From a virus: DNA of 44,823 nucleotides. Both the position numbers and the translations under genes were made by a program. The notes under the pieces are model-generated. The model did no database searches and had not been told where the DNA came from. It saw only the letters and a list, made by a program, of their open reading frames with translations. The stretch is taken from IMG/VR virus record IMGVR_UViG_3300032286_000651, positions 1 to 44,823 of that record. One strand, given 5' to 3'. Shown in pieces: positions 18,058-27,805 of this stretch (position 1 is its first letter; every line of letters starts with the position of its first letter).

Positions 18058-18428
18058 AACGTTGCAACAGTCCAGATTTGGTTAGCTTCATCCCAAATAT
18101 ACAAGTTGCCATCTTGGGGCATAGGCGTTGGTGCTGACCACAAGCAGGTGTCTTCCTCTAGTACCCAACTTGGGTATGGCTGGGGTGGAACAAAGGCATC
18201 TCGCCCACTGTCATAACTGTAGCCAATGCCGGCATAGTTTTTACGAAATGGTGTGCCGCCCCGAGTATTTTGCCCACCTTGTGTGTTGTAGCTGGTGCGT
18301 AAACAGCGTTGCCCGGGACGGAATTCAGCGTAGTGCTGTTCCCAATCCATTGTGGTGTCAGTTTCGTCTTTGCCTACAATTACTTCTGTTACAATGTTGT
18401 TTTCGTTGATAAATGCGTAGTGTGCCAT
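18054..18428 (-). CDS. Small conserved phage protein, paralogue of the 44212-44574 gene
   Basis: The 124-residue product starts MAHYAFINENNIVTEVIVG and carries a strongly patterned region: TSYNTQGG, GGTPFRKNYAGIGYSYD, RDAFVPPQPYPSW, TCLW, DGNLYIWDE. The second copy, about 26 kb to the right, shares these blocks nearly residue for residue. Small proteins with this pattern are, as I recall, common in T4-like aquatic phages and have no assigned function. Position immediately before an adhesin, with a 4-base overlap, suggests a virion component or chaperone of that adhesin. The start is supported by a GAGG Shine-Dalgarno and by the best late promoter of the window, a full TATAAATA. Confidence 0.8.
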   Translation of the reverse strand: MAHYAFINENNIVTEVIVGKDETDTTMDWEQHYAEFRPGQRCLRTSYNTQGGQNTRGGTPFRKNYAGIGYSYDSGRDAFVPPQPYPSWVLEEDTCLWSAPTPMPQDGNLYIWDEANQIWTVATL

Positions 18429-18452
18429 GGTATTACCTCGTGTTTTGTTGAT

Positions 18453-18460
18453 TATTTATA
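18453..18460 (-). promoter_or_regulatory. Perfect T4 late promoter TATAAATA
   Basis: The minus strand carries an exact TATAAATA 24 bases upstream of the ATG at 18428, followed by a GAGG Shine-Dalgarno. It should drive the 124-residue gene and the coupled 994-residue adhesin. This is the clearest evidence that the phage uses a gp55-type late sigma system. Confidence 0.75.
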
Positions 18461-18475
18461 TTGTGTAGTGGACAA

Positions 18476-20965
18476 CTACCAACTAATTGGGCCCGTGCCT
18501 CCGGTGAAGCGATATACTCTATAACCACTTCTACTGGGTTGATCATAACTTAATCCACCAGAGATTGATGATAGTGCCGGAGAGGCATTTGAATATGCAA
18601 TGATGACTACTCCGGAACCACCATTACCGGGTACTCCAAGAGAACCCCTAGATGCACCGCCACCACCGCCTGTATTTGCTGTAGCACCACCTCCACTAGA
18701 AGGGTCTCCGCCTCCGCCAGCACCACCCCCGCCATTGGACAAAGTTCCTGCTCCCCCGGTGCTATTTCCGCAGCCGCCACCTCCACCTGCATACCAAGTA
18801 GATGTACCTGTTATTGCGTTAGTAGTACCAGCTCCTCCTGCTCCCCCTGTAGAACCGTTAGGAGCATTACCGCCAACTGAACCGGCCCCACCACCGCCAC
18901 CACCAGAAAGGTTATTGCCTCCAGACCCTCCAGCATTTCCTTGATTGCCAGACCCACCAGAACGGTTATCTCCCCCACCGCCTCCAGAACCTCCAGATTG
19001 CCCTGTGGTTCCATCGTTAGCACCACCACCACCACCATTGGCAGTGACTGATGCAAAGACTGAGGAATTTCCTGGAGCGGCAAATCTAGTTTGTTGATAG
19101 ATAGTTCCACCTAATCCACCACCACCTACTGTAACAGTATACTGAGTCCCTAGTGTAACTGACAATGTTGATGTTAAGTAGCCCCCAGCACCTCCACCTC
19201 CACCAATTCCAGCACCGCCACCACCTCCCCCAGCAACAACTAGATATTCAACTGAAATTGTTGCAGCCTGTGTTGTTATTTGATTACTTGCTGTGCTAAG
19301 AATACTTACTCCTGCAGCATTAGTTGCATACACTGTAAAAGTATAAGGGGTACCAGCAGTCAGTCCCGTTACTGTAATGGTACCTGACCCTGCTTGACTT
19401 AGTGTACCGGTAATACCACCTGGACTACTTGTAGCGGTGTAACTGGTAATAGCAGATCCCCCGTTACTAGCAGGTGCAGTATATGCGACCGTTGCAGTTG
19501 TTTGCCCTGTTGCAGTAGCAGTGCCAATTGTGGGTTGCCCAGGGACAGTGTAGGGCGTTGCGGTATTACTGGGTTGACTTGCTGCACCTGTTCCTGCTAC
19601 ATTAGTAGCAGTTACCGTAAATGTGTAGGCTGTACCATTTGTTAGACTGCCTACTGTAATAGTACCCGACCCTGCTTGACTTACGGTACCAGTTATATTG
19701 TTTGGACTACTAGTTGCAGTATACCCTGTAACCGTACTTCCCCCATTGTCAAGTGGTGCCGTGTAAGTGACTTGAACAGTCTGTGACGCTGATCTAGTGG
19801 CAGTACCAATTGTTGGTGCGGCAGGTACCCCGTAGGGAGTTACAACACCGCTGTCGCTACTACTGGCACTGTTACCAGCAATATTAGTAGCGTAGACTGT
19901 AAATGTATAAGCTGTTCCATTGGTTAATCCACCGACAGTAATAGTGCCCGATCCAGCTTGAGATACGGTGCCGGTTAATCCACCAGGATTTGATACAGCA
20001 GTGTAACTGGTAATTGCTGTACCGCCGTTGTACCCCGGTGCTGTGTATGTGACTTGTATAGTTTGTGATGCCGACCTGGTAGCAGTGCCAATAGTGGGTG
20101 CGTTAGGTACAGAAAATACAGACCAAATAAATCGTCTGGTAGAGATTTTTCCTGCGGTGCTAGTAGCTGTTATGTAAGTGCTGATACTGCTGTTTGCGTT
20201 AGGAGTTCCAGAAATAAGATTACCAGACAGCGTCAACCCAGCAGGCAGCACATCTGCGGTATAAGTAATTGACAAACCTGCTGCACTTGTAGCCGTTAAC
20301 AATCGTGTAAATGGGACCCCAACAGTGCCAGAAAATATCGCGTCTGCTGCAGGACTAGACCAAGTGACTACATCAGGATTAATAGTAATAGTAAACACAC
20401 GAGTAGCAACACCAAGATCTGCATTGGTAGCACTGAGGGTAAAATTGTATGTAATAGCTGTGCCAACACTGGTAGAGGCACCCGATATTGCTCCAGTGGT
20501 GGTATTTAATGTAGTACCAGGAGGCAATGTACCACTATAGAACGCATAAGTCACCGCGCTGTTACTCGTAGCCAGTACATCTGTTACAGTAGGATCCACG
20601 TCTACTAATTCATATGCGCTGCCTAAACTTCCCGCAGGTGTAGTCCATACGGGTGCACCTGAATATCTTATGCCTGGCCCATATGCTACAGCAGTGCCGT
20701 TGGAGTTGTAAACATAAAAAGGATACGTACCGGCAGACTTAGCGGGAACGATTACTGTTGCTGAATTGGCATTGTTTATTGTTACATTGGTAATTATGGT
20801 TTGATCCACTACCACTGTCATGCCAGCAGCAAAGTTAGTGCCTGTTAATGAAATGGAAGAGGTACCAATGAGACCAGCATTTAGCGAAACATTGGTTATG
20901 GTTGGTGCTGTTGATCGCAACAACTCTGTACTAACAGCGTCAAGTGGTATTTTCTTGATGGTCAT
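18476..20965 (-). CDS. Adhesin: TIG - two putative-Ig - three FN3 - glycine-rich head - YDQP tag
   Basis: The 829-residue protein shares the MTIKK N-terminus with the 994-residue adhesin. A TIG domain (about 20-103; ISLTGTNFAAGMTVVVD) is followed by two cadherin-like putative-Ig domains (105-195 and 197-285; GTLPPGTTLNTTTGAISG and LPAGLTLSGNLISGTP). Three FN3 units come next (287-380, 380-473, 474-567), then a glycine-rich head (575-795; EYLVVAGGGGGG, YTVTVGGGG, GSGVVIIAY) and the tag GGLSYDQPSRSGYRVYRF. The two central FN3 units have RSASQTxQVTYTAP in place of the usual core, indicating a recent internal duplication. The ATG is 5 bases after a TAAATA motif and lacks a Shine-Dalgarno. Role inferred: stalk plus receptor-binding head. 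Confidence 0.88.
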   Translation of the reverse strand: MTIKKIPLDAVSTELLRSTAPTITNVSLNAGLIGTSSISLTGTNFAAGMTVVVDQTIITNVTINNANSATVIVPAKSAGTYPFYVYNSNGTAVAYGPGIRYSGAPVWTTPAGSLGSAYELVDVDPTVTDVLATSNSAVTYAFYSGTLPPGTTLNTTTGAISGASTSVGTAITYNFTLSATNADLGVATRVFTITINPDVVTWSSPAADAIFSGTVGVPFTRLLTATSAAGLSITYTADVLPAGLTLSGNLISGTPNANSSISTYITATSTAGKISTRRFIWSVFSVPNAPTIGTATRSASQTIQVTYTAPGYNGGTAITSYTAVSNPGGLTGTVSQAGSGTITVGGLTNGTAYTFTVYATNIAGNSASSSDSGVVTPYGVPAAPTIGTATRSASQTVQVTYTAPLDNGGSTVTGYTATSSPNNITGTVSQAGSGTITVGSLTNGTAYTFTVTATNVAGTGAASQPSNTATPYTVPGQPTIGTATATGQTTATVAYTAPASNGGSAITSYTATSSPGGITGTLSQAGSGTITVTGLTAGTPYTFTVYATNAAGVSILSTASNQITTQAATISVEYLVVAGGGGGGAGIGGGGGAGGYLTSTLSVTLGTQYTVTVGGGGLGGTIYQQTRFAAPGNSSVFASVTANGGGGGANDGTTGQSGGSGGGGGDNRSGGSGNQGNAGGSGGNNLSGGGGGGAGSVGGNAPNGSTGGAGGAGTTNAITGTSTWYAGGGGGCGNSTGGAGTLSNGGGGAGGGGDPSSGGGATANTGGGGGASRGSLGVPGNGGSGVVIIAYSNASPALSSISGGLSYDQPSRSGYRVYRFTGGTGPISW

Positions 20966-20970
20966 AGCGA

Positions 20971-20976
20971 TATTTA
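20971..20976 (-). promoter_or_regulatory. T4-type late promoter motif (AATAAATA), 5 bases before the start codon
   Basis: AATAAATA almost fills the 16-base gap between the 1051- and 829-residue adhesin genes. TCGCT separates it from the ATG at 20965, and no Shine-Dalgarno is seen. Confidence 0.55.
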
Positions 20977-20981
20977 TTGCG

Positions 20982-23900
20982 TTAGCTGGTTGGATAACGT
21001 ACGATTACTACACCTTGTGTACCAGCACCGCCGGCTCCCCCACCTTGACCGTAAGTACCGGCACGCAGTGCATCGCCGCTGTTACCAGGGGTGGCACCTG
21101 ACCCGTTGGTCACTGTAGTAGCCAAGCTGGATCCTCCCCCGCCTCCGCCGGCACCTACCCCGTCTTGCCCGGGCGGTCTTCCGTAGTCTCCCCCGCGATA
21201 CCCCCCGCCCCCTCCGCCTCCAGCAGACTGATCGCCAGCAGGAGTTGGTCCATTGGCTCCACCGTAAGAGCCTTGATTACCTGTCGCTCCACCTGTTGCA
21301 CTGCCAGTTGCTCCTTGCCCACCAGCAACTCCGCCCCCTCCTCCTAATCCGGCTCCGCCGCCTTCTGATCCACCGCCACCGCCACCACCGCCGGCAGCGA
21401 CTAGAACTGTACTACCTAAGGCAAAAATACTACCGCCCCCACCTCCACCTCCACCAGCAGAACATGGAGTAGCGCCTGCGTTAGATCCACTACCACCGGG
21501 CGCAAATGCACCACCACCTGCAGCGCCCCCACCAGCGTTGCCTACACAACCATATCCTCCACCACCACCTCCACCAGCGCTGACTGTATAAGTGGTTATC
21601 TGGGCGGAAACTAAAGAAGTCGCATATGCTCCACCTCCACCTGAGTTGCCACTTTGACCACCACCTCCACCACCAGCGCCCCACATAATGACTTCAAGAT
21701 TTTGCCCGGCACCAGCAGTAACAGTAAACGAAGTATTTGCTGTGCTGGTAAATGTGTGCACGTTGTAATTTTTGCTGTTGATAGTGGTAGTGGTTAAACT
21801 ACCGCCACTAGCAGATATAAAAGGCGACAGTGGAGTCGCCGAATTGCTGGATTGGCTAACAGGACTGTTACCTGCTGAGTTTGTTGCATAAACTGTAAAT
21901 GTATAAGCGGTGGTATAACTTAACCCGTTTACTGTTATAGTACCTGAACCTGCTTGACTGACGGTACCTGTTATGCTACCAGGAGTAGACACTGCTGTAT
22001 AACTGGTAATCGCTAGCCCACCATTGCTGGCAGGTGCTGTGAATGTAACAGTAGCACCGGATGTTATAGCAGTAGCAGTTCCAATGGTAGGAGCGCCGGG
22101 AACTGAATTAGCCGTTGCGGTGTTCCATTGAATGTTGCCAGTCCCGCCAATAAATCTGTACACATTGTATCCACTGCGGGTAGCTCCGCTGTCCAACGTA
22201 TAAACTAATCCTGAGGAAACGGTATTCAACGCCGGGTATGTGTTGGGGAGAGCAACGATAACTACGCCGCTGCCGCCTGAACCAGCATTACCAGACACGT
22301 ACCCACCACCGCCCCCGCCACTACCAGTGTTGGTTGCGCCGCTGCCAGGAGTGCCCACTGCTGTTCCTCCAACAGGACCCCCACCAGCACCACTTGTGCC
22401 ACTGTAGGCATTACCGCCCCCACCACCAGCGTATATAGTCACAATACCAGTTATGAAAAAAGTTATAGCTGCTCCGCCATCGCCGGCTGTATTACTGTTA
22501 AAGTTAGGAGTGCCACCAGCAGAGTTTGCTCCTCCACCTCCACCAGTCAATATGCTGCTGTTTGGTTGATTAGTACTGGAAGGCCCGCCACGGTTGCCGT
22601 ATGCTGTAAATCCTGTTGTGGCTGTTTGTGTAGCAGCACCGTAGTTTGAGTTTAGCGTACCTGTGGCTTGGCCACGAATATCTGCTGCACAGCCACCGCC
22701 CGATCCGCCATTAAACGACGTAGCAGGACTTTGCGTAAAATAACTAGCACCATATCCACCACCGTTGGCAGTGTTTGCACCAAATACACTATTACTACCT
22801 GGACTAGACGCGCCACCAGCACCAGTACCACCTGCTCCGCCAGCACCAACTGTGACCGTGTAGGCTGTTGATGCGGTTACTGTGGTTGTGGTACTGTATA
22901 GCACACCACCAGCACCGCCCCCGCCACCAATACCACCACTGCCGCCACCTGCTCCTCCTCCAGCTATGACCAATGCTTCAACTGCCCAAGAAGTAATGGT
23001 CCAATTTATAGTAATGTTTGCTGAACGTCCTGTGTTTGCTGCTGTAGCAGTAATGGTACTAGCAATAGTGCCTGACGCAGCCAGTGTACCAGTAATGGCA
23101 CTGCCTACAATGCTTAGACCTGCCGGTAGAGAAGACGAGCTGTAGGTTATAGCATTACCTGAAATACTGCTGGCGCTGAGTGCTTGATTTATTACTGCAC
23201 CACCTGTGGGAGTGTATGTGGTATTGTTGGCCGGGCTGGCCCAAGTAACTACATCAGCTAGCACAGCAAAACTGATAATTTGACTTGAGCTTCTGTTGGT
23301 ATTGGCTGTTGTTGCAGCCACTGTAGACAAATATGTGCCAGCAGTGGCAATGGATCCCGACACAACATTACCAGTAAGGGTTACACCAGGTGGCAAACTA
23401 CTTGCTGAATATGTAATAGTGCTACCTATAGAACCTGTAGCCGACAGAGTTTGGCTAACTGTGCCAGACTCGTAAATGGTAATACCTGCCCCATTAACTG
23501 GCGTTATCCAAGTTATTGTTTCAGGATCAACAGCAATACTAAAATCTCTAGAGGTGAACTGCTGTTCTGCATCAGTAGCAGTAACGGTAAAATTATAAGT
23601 AGCTGTACCCGTTGTTGCTAGTAATCTAGCCGGTACTGAAATTACACCAGTAGTTGTGTTTAGTACGGTATCAGGCGGCAATGTACCTGCGGTTACAGCA
23701 TACCTAAGCGAGCTGTCAGAATTGGCTGCAAGGGCAAAAGTGCCCGAAGTGTATTCTGTTAAGGACCCCAAACTACCAGTTGCTGTGGACCAAACAGGTT
23801 TATCACTGTAGTACACTCCTGTACCAAAAACTCCAGTACTGCCGTTGCTGTTGCGTACAAACAGCAAGTAAGTTCCGCCAGTGGCCAGTGCCGGTAACAC

Positions 23901-24137
23901 TGCTGTAATACTGTACTGTGAATTAACTATGGTACTGGCAGCAGCAGTAGTGCCCACATACACCGTTGCACCTGCGCCAAAATTTCTGCCTGTTATTGTT
24001 ATGGTTCCGCCTAATACGTTGTCAATGTGCGTGAGTCCACCTACAATAGAAAAAGTATAGATTTGAGGGGCTGATTCTGGCAAAATAGCGGCAAAATCAC
24101 CCTGAGAATTAGCAGAAATTACACGTTTTATCGCCAT
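20982..24137 (-). CDS. Adhesin with two glycine-rich heads: TIG - three putative-Ig - Gly-rich - FN3 - Gly-rich
   Basis: The 1051-residue chain starts MAIKRVISANS, a variant of the MTIKK class. TIG lies at about 28-112 (GTITITGRNFGAGATVYVG). Three putative-Ig units follow (112-208, 210-300, 300-388; for example SSLPPGVTLTGN and SSLPAGLSIVG). The first glycine-rich head (about 390-655) begins EALVIAGGGAGGG and is followed by a degenerate tag (TRSGYNVYRFIGGTGNIQW). An FN3 unit (about 690-780) then leads to a second glycine-rich domain (785-1051) that opens ITTYTVSAGGGG-style and ends TQGVVIVRYP without the tag. It looks like two adhesins fused head to tail. The gene starts 7 bases after the upstream stop, has no TAAATA motif of its own and so is probably co-transcribed with the 816-residue gene. 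Confidence 0.87.
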   Translation of the reverse strand: MAIKRVISANSQGDFAAILPESAPQIYTFSIVGGLTHIDNVLGGTITITGRNFGAGATVYVGTTAAASTIVNSQYSITAVLPALATGGTYLLFVRNSNGSTGVFGTGVYYSDKPVWSTATGSLGSLTEYTSGTFALAANSDSSLRYAVTAGTLPPDTVLNTTTGVISVPARLLATTGTATYNFTVTATDAEQQFTSRDFSIAVDPETITWITPVNGAGITIYESGTVSQTLSATGSIGSTITYSASSLPPGVTLTGNVVSGSIATAGTYLSTVAATTANTNRSSSQIISFAVLADVVTWASPANNTTYTPTGGAVINQALSASSISGNAITYSSSSLPAGLSIVGSAITGTLAASGTIASTITATAANTGRSANITINWTITSWAVEALVIAGGGAGGGSGGIGGGGGAGGVLYSTTTTVTASTAYTVTVGAGGAGGTGAGGASSPGSNSVFGANTANGGGYGASYFTQSPATSFNGGSGGGCAADIRGQATGTLNSNYGAATQTATTGFTAYGNRGGPSSTNQPNSSILTGGGGGANSAGGTPNFNSNTAGDGGAAITFFITGIVTIYAGGGGGNAYSGTSGAGGGPVGGTAVGTPGSGATNTGSGGGGGGYVSGNAGSGGSGVVIVALPNTYPALNTVSSGLVYTLDSGATRSGYNVYRFIGGTGNIQWNTATANSVPGAPTIGTATAITSGATVTFTAPASNGGLAITSYTAVSTPGSITGTVSQAGSGTITVNGLSYTTAYTFTVYATNSAGNSPVSQSSNSATPLSPFISASGGSLTTTTINSKNYNVHTFTSTANTSFTVTAGAGQNLEVIMWGAGGGGGGQSGNSGGGGAYATSLVSAQITTYTVSAGGGGGGGYGCVGNAGGGAAGGGAFAPGGSGSNAGATPCSAGGGGGGGGSIFALGSTVLVAAGGGGGGGGSEGGGAGLGGGGGVAGGQGATGSATGGATGNQGSYGGANGPTPAGDQSAGGGGGGGYRGGDYGRPPGQDGVGAGGGGGGSSLATTVTNGSGATPGNSGDALRAGTYGQGGGAGGAGTQGVVIVRYPTS

Positions 24138-24144
24138 ATTATAC

Positions 24145-26595
24145 TTACACTATAATTAGTACTTTACCGTTACCTGTGATACCACCAGCAGTACCAACAC
24201 CGTAATTGTTCCACAATGTGGTTAACGCAGGGTCAAGATATCCTGAACCACCACCACCTGATCCACCTGATCCATAGTTGCTGTTAATTCCACCACCACC
24301 ACCACCATAGAATCCGCCACCGCCACCAGACGCACGCCCTGGGTTATTACCGCCCAAAGTTCCAATACCCCCAGCTGCTCCTTGACCCAAGCTGCCCGCG
24401 TTGCCAACTACTACGTCCCCGGTACCTGCTCCACCGCCTGCACTAGTAGAAGCTGCTCCGCCAGCAGTGCTGATAGGCCAAGCGCCGCCGCAACCAGTTT
24501 GTCCAGTTACTCCACCGTTTCCGGGACTAGCACCGTATCCTGCGCCTTGTCCCACAGTGGCAGCCGTACCACCGCAACCACTGTTAACAAATCCAGAATT
24601 TGACCCACATCCTCCACCGCCGCCACTTACAATAAATCTATTAGCTAACGCGGTGCCACCTCGTCGTATGTCGCTAGCACCACCACCACCCGATCCTAAA
24701 CGCTGCACCGACACGCCTGCACCGCACCCAGCTCGGTTACCCCCACCAGTACCGCCACCATTGTATCCGCCAGCGCGAGTAGTATCAGCTACGCAACCAG
24801 TACTTCCTCCATCTGCCCCCACCCCGCCAACAAATACATACAGAGTTTCGCTAGGTGTTGTGGTAATGAAAGTTCTTGTTCGTCCACCTTCCCCTCCAAG
24901 TTCTCCACCTTGTGCACCACCAACATCCACCAATGCAAAGTTTCTGTTGCTGGGCACAGTCCAGTTTTGCTGTCCCCCGGTGTAGGCAAAGTAGCGTATG
25001 GTTCTAGTCATGTCAGCACCAGTGTAGGTACCAGATTTTTTGGGTCTTATTAACAATGTTCTGTCAGCACCACTGTTTACTGTTAGTCCAGAAATGGTAG
25101 CTGTAGCTGGTGATCCTTGTAGAGCACCATCAATGTATACGTCAAAGGTGTCGGGTGTGCCCACAGCAGTAGTATAGTAATTCCAAGCTAGACTAACAGT
25201 GCCAGCGGCTGCCACAGTAGAAGTTATAATAGACCTCATTATTGGCAGCACCCCTACCCCAGTCAGTGCACCAGTGCCAACAGTAATAGTCATGTTTTTA
25301 GCAGCGGCAGCGCCCACTGGGGTTAAGTCTGACGTAGTTATGTTTAGTGAAGTAGCGTTGTTGGTTATTGTTACATTGCCTGTCAGTGATGCGTTATTAA
25401 TATCGCTGCTGCTAACACCACTAATGGTGTAAGGTAGCACAGTACCACTGGCAATATTGGTTGTAGCAATATTGACGGTATAAGAATTACCATAATCAAG
25501 AAATGCATTTGATGTAGTAAACGCATAAGTTGGTGTAAGTGATGTGTCGCCAATGGTTACTGCTATACTGGTAGTGGTACCCACCAAGGTCAGTGTGAAT
25601 GTTTCAGTGCCTTCAGTTATTTGGTCAGCAGTAACAGAAAAAGTTATCACTGCTGAATTATTAACAACAGTAAAGTTACCTGTCAAACTAGCACCATTGA
25701 TGTCAACCGCAGCAACGCCGGTTATAACATAGGGCACTAGTGTATTGTCTATTATGTTTTGTCCAATCAATCCAATTTGGAAAGAACTACCTTCGTTAAC
25801 TGATGTAACACCATATGACGTCAGCGCATAAAGGGAATCCAAAATATTTACAGTTACCGAGACTCCAGTGTTGTCTAAAGTTACTGTGATATTTTCAGTC
25901 CCCTCAACCAGTGTATCTGACGCAACTTGTACGGTTAAGACTGCTGTACTGTTGTTGACTACGAAATTACCAGTAGATGTTACCAAATTGGTGTCAGACA
26001 AACTAGCAGTACCAGTAACAGTATAAGGCACCACTGTCCCGTCAGGCAAGTTGGTAGAAGTCAGTGTCAATACGATCACCCCACCTTCAGAAATTGACGA
26101 AACATTAGATGTTAACGCAATGTACTGCATTGGGAAACTTTGAGGCAACATACGTGTGTCATTATCCAAGACCAAATACACTGGGTAAGTTCCGCCAATC
26201 AATAATGAAACTGGCACTGTAATCAGTGTGTTGGTAATAACAGCGTCGGCAATAACATTATCACCAACAACAATACTTTTTACCAAGGACAAATTTGTGC
26301 CCGCAATTTGAAAATTTTTCAATGTCAAACTGTTGTTGATTAACCCTGTTATTTGTATATCGTCTGCAGCGCCTGACCAAGTCGTGCCCGTCCATTTAAT
26401 GGTTTGATTGGCACCAATAGAGGACATGGTAACTGGATAAGATCCAAACCCGGTGGGGTAACTGTACTGCCAAGCATTGCTATTGTAAATTAGTGCTCGA
26501 CCTGTAGCGAGATTGTCTGTGTTGACTACACTGCTGACTGCAGTATTGGCCAGTGTAGTTAACCTGCTGCGAGATTTTTTTCTAGACCTTGCCAT
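24145..26595 (-). CDS. Adhesin: basic N-terminus - TIG - three Calx-beta - FN3-like - ALK-type glycine-rich head
   Basis: The 816-residue protein opens with a basic MARSRKKSRSR tail and a short GRALIYNSNAWQY module shared with the next two genes upstream. TIG-like fold at about 78-158 is followed by Calx-beta units (160-253, 255-352, 355-450; the third is degenerate and lacks the TEGxETF loop) and an FN3-like unit (450-530). The C-terminal head (535-816) differs from the other glycine-rich heads. It has GQQNWTVP, VDVGGAQGGE, TLYVFVGG and GGGGASDIRRGG, then FIVSGGGGG, the pattern of the glycine-rich domain of animal ALK/LTK receptors. Eight or so Cys residues in the head suggest disulfides or metal binding. 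It starts 1 base after the upstream stop, so it is coupled. Confidence 0.87.
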   Translation of the reverse strand: MARSRKKSRSRLTTLANTAVSSVVNTDNLATGRALIYNSNAWQYSYPTGFGSYPVTMSSIGANQTIKWTGTTWSGAADDIQITGLINNSLTLKNFQIAGTNLSLVKSIVVGDNVIADAVITNTLITVPVSLLIGGTYPVYLVLDNDTRMLPQSFPMQYIALTSNVSSISEGGVIVLTLTSTNLPDGTVVPYTVTGTASLSDTNLVTSTGNFVVNNSTAVLTVQVASDTLVEGTENITVTLDNTGVSVTVNILDSLYALTSYGVTSVNEGSSFQIGLIGQNIIDNTLVPYVITGVAAVDINGASLTGNFTVVNNSAVITFSVTADQITEGTETFTLTLVGTTTSIAVTIGDTSLTPTYAFTTSNAFLDYGNSYTVNIATTNIASGTVLPYTISGVSSSDINNASLTGNVTITNNATSLNITTSDLTPVGAAAAKNMTITVGTGALTGVGVLPIMRSIITSTVAAAGTVSLAWNYYTTAVGTPDTFDVYIDGALQGSPATATISGLTVNSGADRTLLIRPKKSGTYTGADMTRTIRYFAYTGGQQNWTVPSNRNFALVDVGGAQGGELGGEGGRTRTFITTTPSETLYVFVGGVGADGGSTGCVADTTRAGGYNGGGTGGGNRAGCGAGVSVQRLGSGGGGASDIRRGGTALANRFIVSGGGGGCGSNSGFVNSGCGGTAATVGQGAGYGASPGNGGVTGQTGCGGAWPISTAGGAASTSAGGGAGTGDVVVGNAGSLGQGAAGGIGTLGGNNPGRASGGGGGFYGGGGGGINSNYGSGGSGGGGSGYLDPALTTLWNNYGVGTAGGITGNGKVLIIV

Positions 26596-26596
26596 G

Positions 26597-27334
26597 TTAG
26601 ACCACCGTCATGGTAAATGCTTTGCTGGCGGTTTGTCCACGATAGTCTGTAGCCAACAGTGTAAAATTGTAAATGGATGTCGAGTTAGGCGAGCCGGTCA
26701 ATACTCCGCCAAGACTGAGAGCAAGTCCAGCAGGAATCGTGCCTGCGATTACTGTAAAAATATAAGTGGGTGCCACGTCCATGGTAAACTGAATTGACAA
26801 TGATACATTGTTGGGAAACGACCCCAAATTAGCGGGATTAACAATAACAGGAGCTGCTACATAAGTAACTGCATTTGTCAAAACTGTGCATTCGCCATCA
26901 CCATTTGATAAAAATAAACTGTAGACGCCAGGAGTAGGCACACCCGGCAGTACTCCAGTTATGGTGGTGGAATTGACCACCACGACACTGGTTAGTGCTG
27001 TTTGATTGATATAGAGTCGTGGAACTGAGAGAAATCCGATGCCGGTCACTGTTACTGCATCACCGCCCCCTATGTTGGCAGCTGATTTATTTGTTATTGC
27101 CACAGCAGTAATGGTCAGCCCTTTAAGATATCGATTAGTCCAAACAGTGCCATTATAAACCATGGTCTGCCCCGCAGCCAAATTGCTAACAGTGAATGAT
27201 CGGCCCAACAAATAATTACCATAGCCCACCGTATACTGTGCACCGTCATAGATCACAGACTGCCCAGAGTTTGGCATTGTATTGGCGATGCCAACAGTTG
27301 ATAATCCTTTTGATACTTTGCGTGTTTTTGCCAT
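26597..27334 (-). CDS. Short fibre protein: basic N-terminus - TIG - putative-Ig, no head domain
   Basis: The 245-residue product begins MAKTRKVSKGLSTVG, then two Y-x-G-x-x-W repeats (SVIYDGAQY, TMVYNGTVW). TIG (about 75-160; AVTVTGIGFLSVPRLYINQ) and one putative-Ig unit (160-245; AGTIPAGLALSLGGVLTGSP) follow, and the protein ends with that strand. It thus equals the stalk base of the neighbouring adhesins without any glycine-rich or lectin head. Its stop is one base before the next start, and its ATG overlaps the upstream stop. It may be a collar or spacer subunit, or a head-less relic. The family assignment is good; the role is inferred. Confidence 0.8.
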   Translation of the reverse strand: MAKTRKVSKGLSTVGIANTMPNSGQSVIYDGAQYTVGYGNYLLGRSFTVSNLAAGQTMVYNGTVWTNRYLKGLTITAVAITNKSAANIGGGDAVTVTGIGFLSVPRLYINQTALTSVVVVNSTTITGVLPGVPTPGVYSLFLSNGDGECTVLTNAVTYVAAPVIVNPANLGSFPNNVSLSIQFTMDVAPTYIFTVIAGTIPAGLALSLGGVLTGSPNSTSIYNFTLLATDYRGQTASKAFTMTVV

Positions 27335-27792
27335 CAGCGTATCTTTATAAATGCAAATTGCCCATTGGTTTGAACCAAGTAGAGAAAAATACTAGCATCT
27401 GCAATAAGAGGCACATTAACTGCAGCAGTTGTACTGCTAACATAATTAAATGTGCACTTGGTAACATTGGCCATAGCTGACAAATCACTGGTAAAATTGC
27501 TGCCAGTCAATGCAATAGTTGTAGCTATTACAGAACTAGGTGCGCCACTGTAGGCAGTTATTTTAACAGGCGCTAGTGTTGCATAGGTCCACCCCGAGCC
27601 TGTGTACTTGATATAGCTATTAGCAACAGGTGCTGTAGCCGGGGCCGGAAACGAACCTAGTCCAGTGGGTGCCCCCGGTGACCAAGCTGTGCCAGTATAA
27701 ACCAAACTTTGGCCCGCAGCAGGATTTGAAGATACTACTCCAACTCCGTTGATTTTATTTGAAATTCTAGCATTGGTACGGCTTTTTGACAT
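27334..27792 (-). CDS. Short fibre protein: basic N-terminus - TIG only
   Basis: I take the ATG at 27792 (MSKSRTNARISNK), which matches the basic N-termini of the two downstream paralogues, rather than an upstream TTG at 27819 that would overlap the promoter. The 152-residue product has two short Y-x-G-x-x-W modules (SLVYTGTAW, YIKYTGSGW) separated by a GLGSFP segment. A single TIG domain (about 80-152; TTIALTGSNFTSDLSAM) ends the chain at FIKIR. It is the smallest member of the basic-N-terminus class and has no head. A TAAATA motif ends 7 bases before the ATG and no Shine-Dalgarno is seen. It begins the operon 27792 to 20982. Confidence 0.75.
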   Translation of the reverse strand: MSKSRTNARISNKINGVGVVSSNPAAGQSLVYTGTAWSPGAPTGLGSFPAPATAPVANSYIKYTGSGWTYATLAPVKITAYSGAPSSVIATTIALTGSNFTSDLSAMANVTKCTFNYVSSTTAAVNVPLIADASIFLYLVQTNGQFAFIKIR

Positions 27793-27799
27793 AACACAG

Positions 27800-27805
27800 T
27801 ATTTA
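27800..27805 (-). promoter_or_regulatory. T4-type late promoter motif (AATAAATA), 7 bases before the start codon
   Basis: AATAAATA lies in the 30-base gap after the 759-residue gene, with CTGTGTT between it and the ATG at 27792. It probably drives four genes down to 20982. Confidence 0.55.

Noticed and set aside
18600-18944. Plus-strand Pro-rich open frame of over 110 codons
   Set aside because: It is the antisense of the glycine-rich head of the 829-residue adhesin: GGN codons read as Pro on the other strand, which removes stops. The same applies to the Pro-rich frames at 24401-24985, 28052-28270 and 38328-38942.
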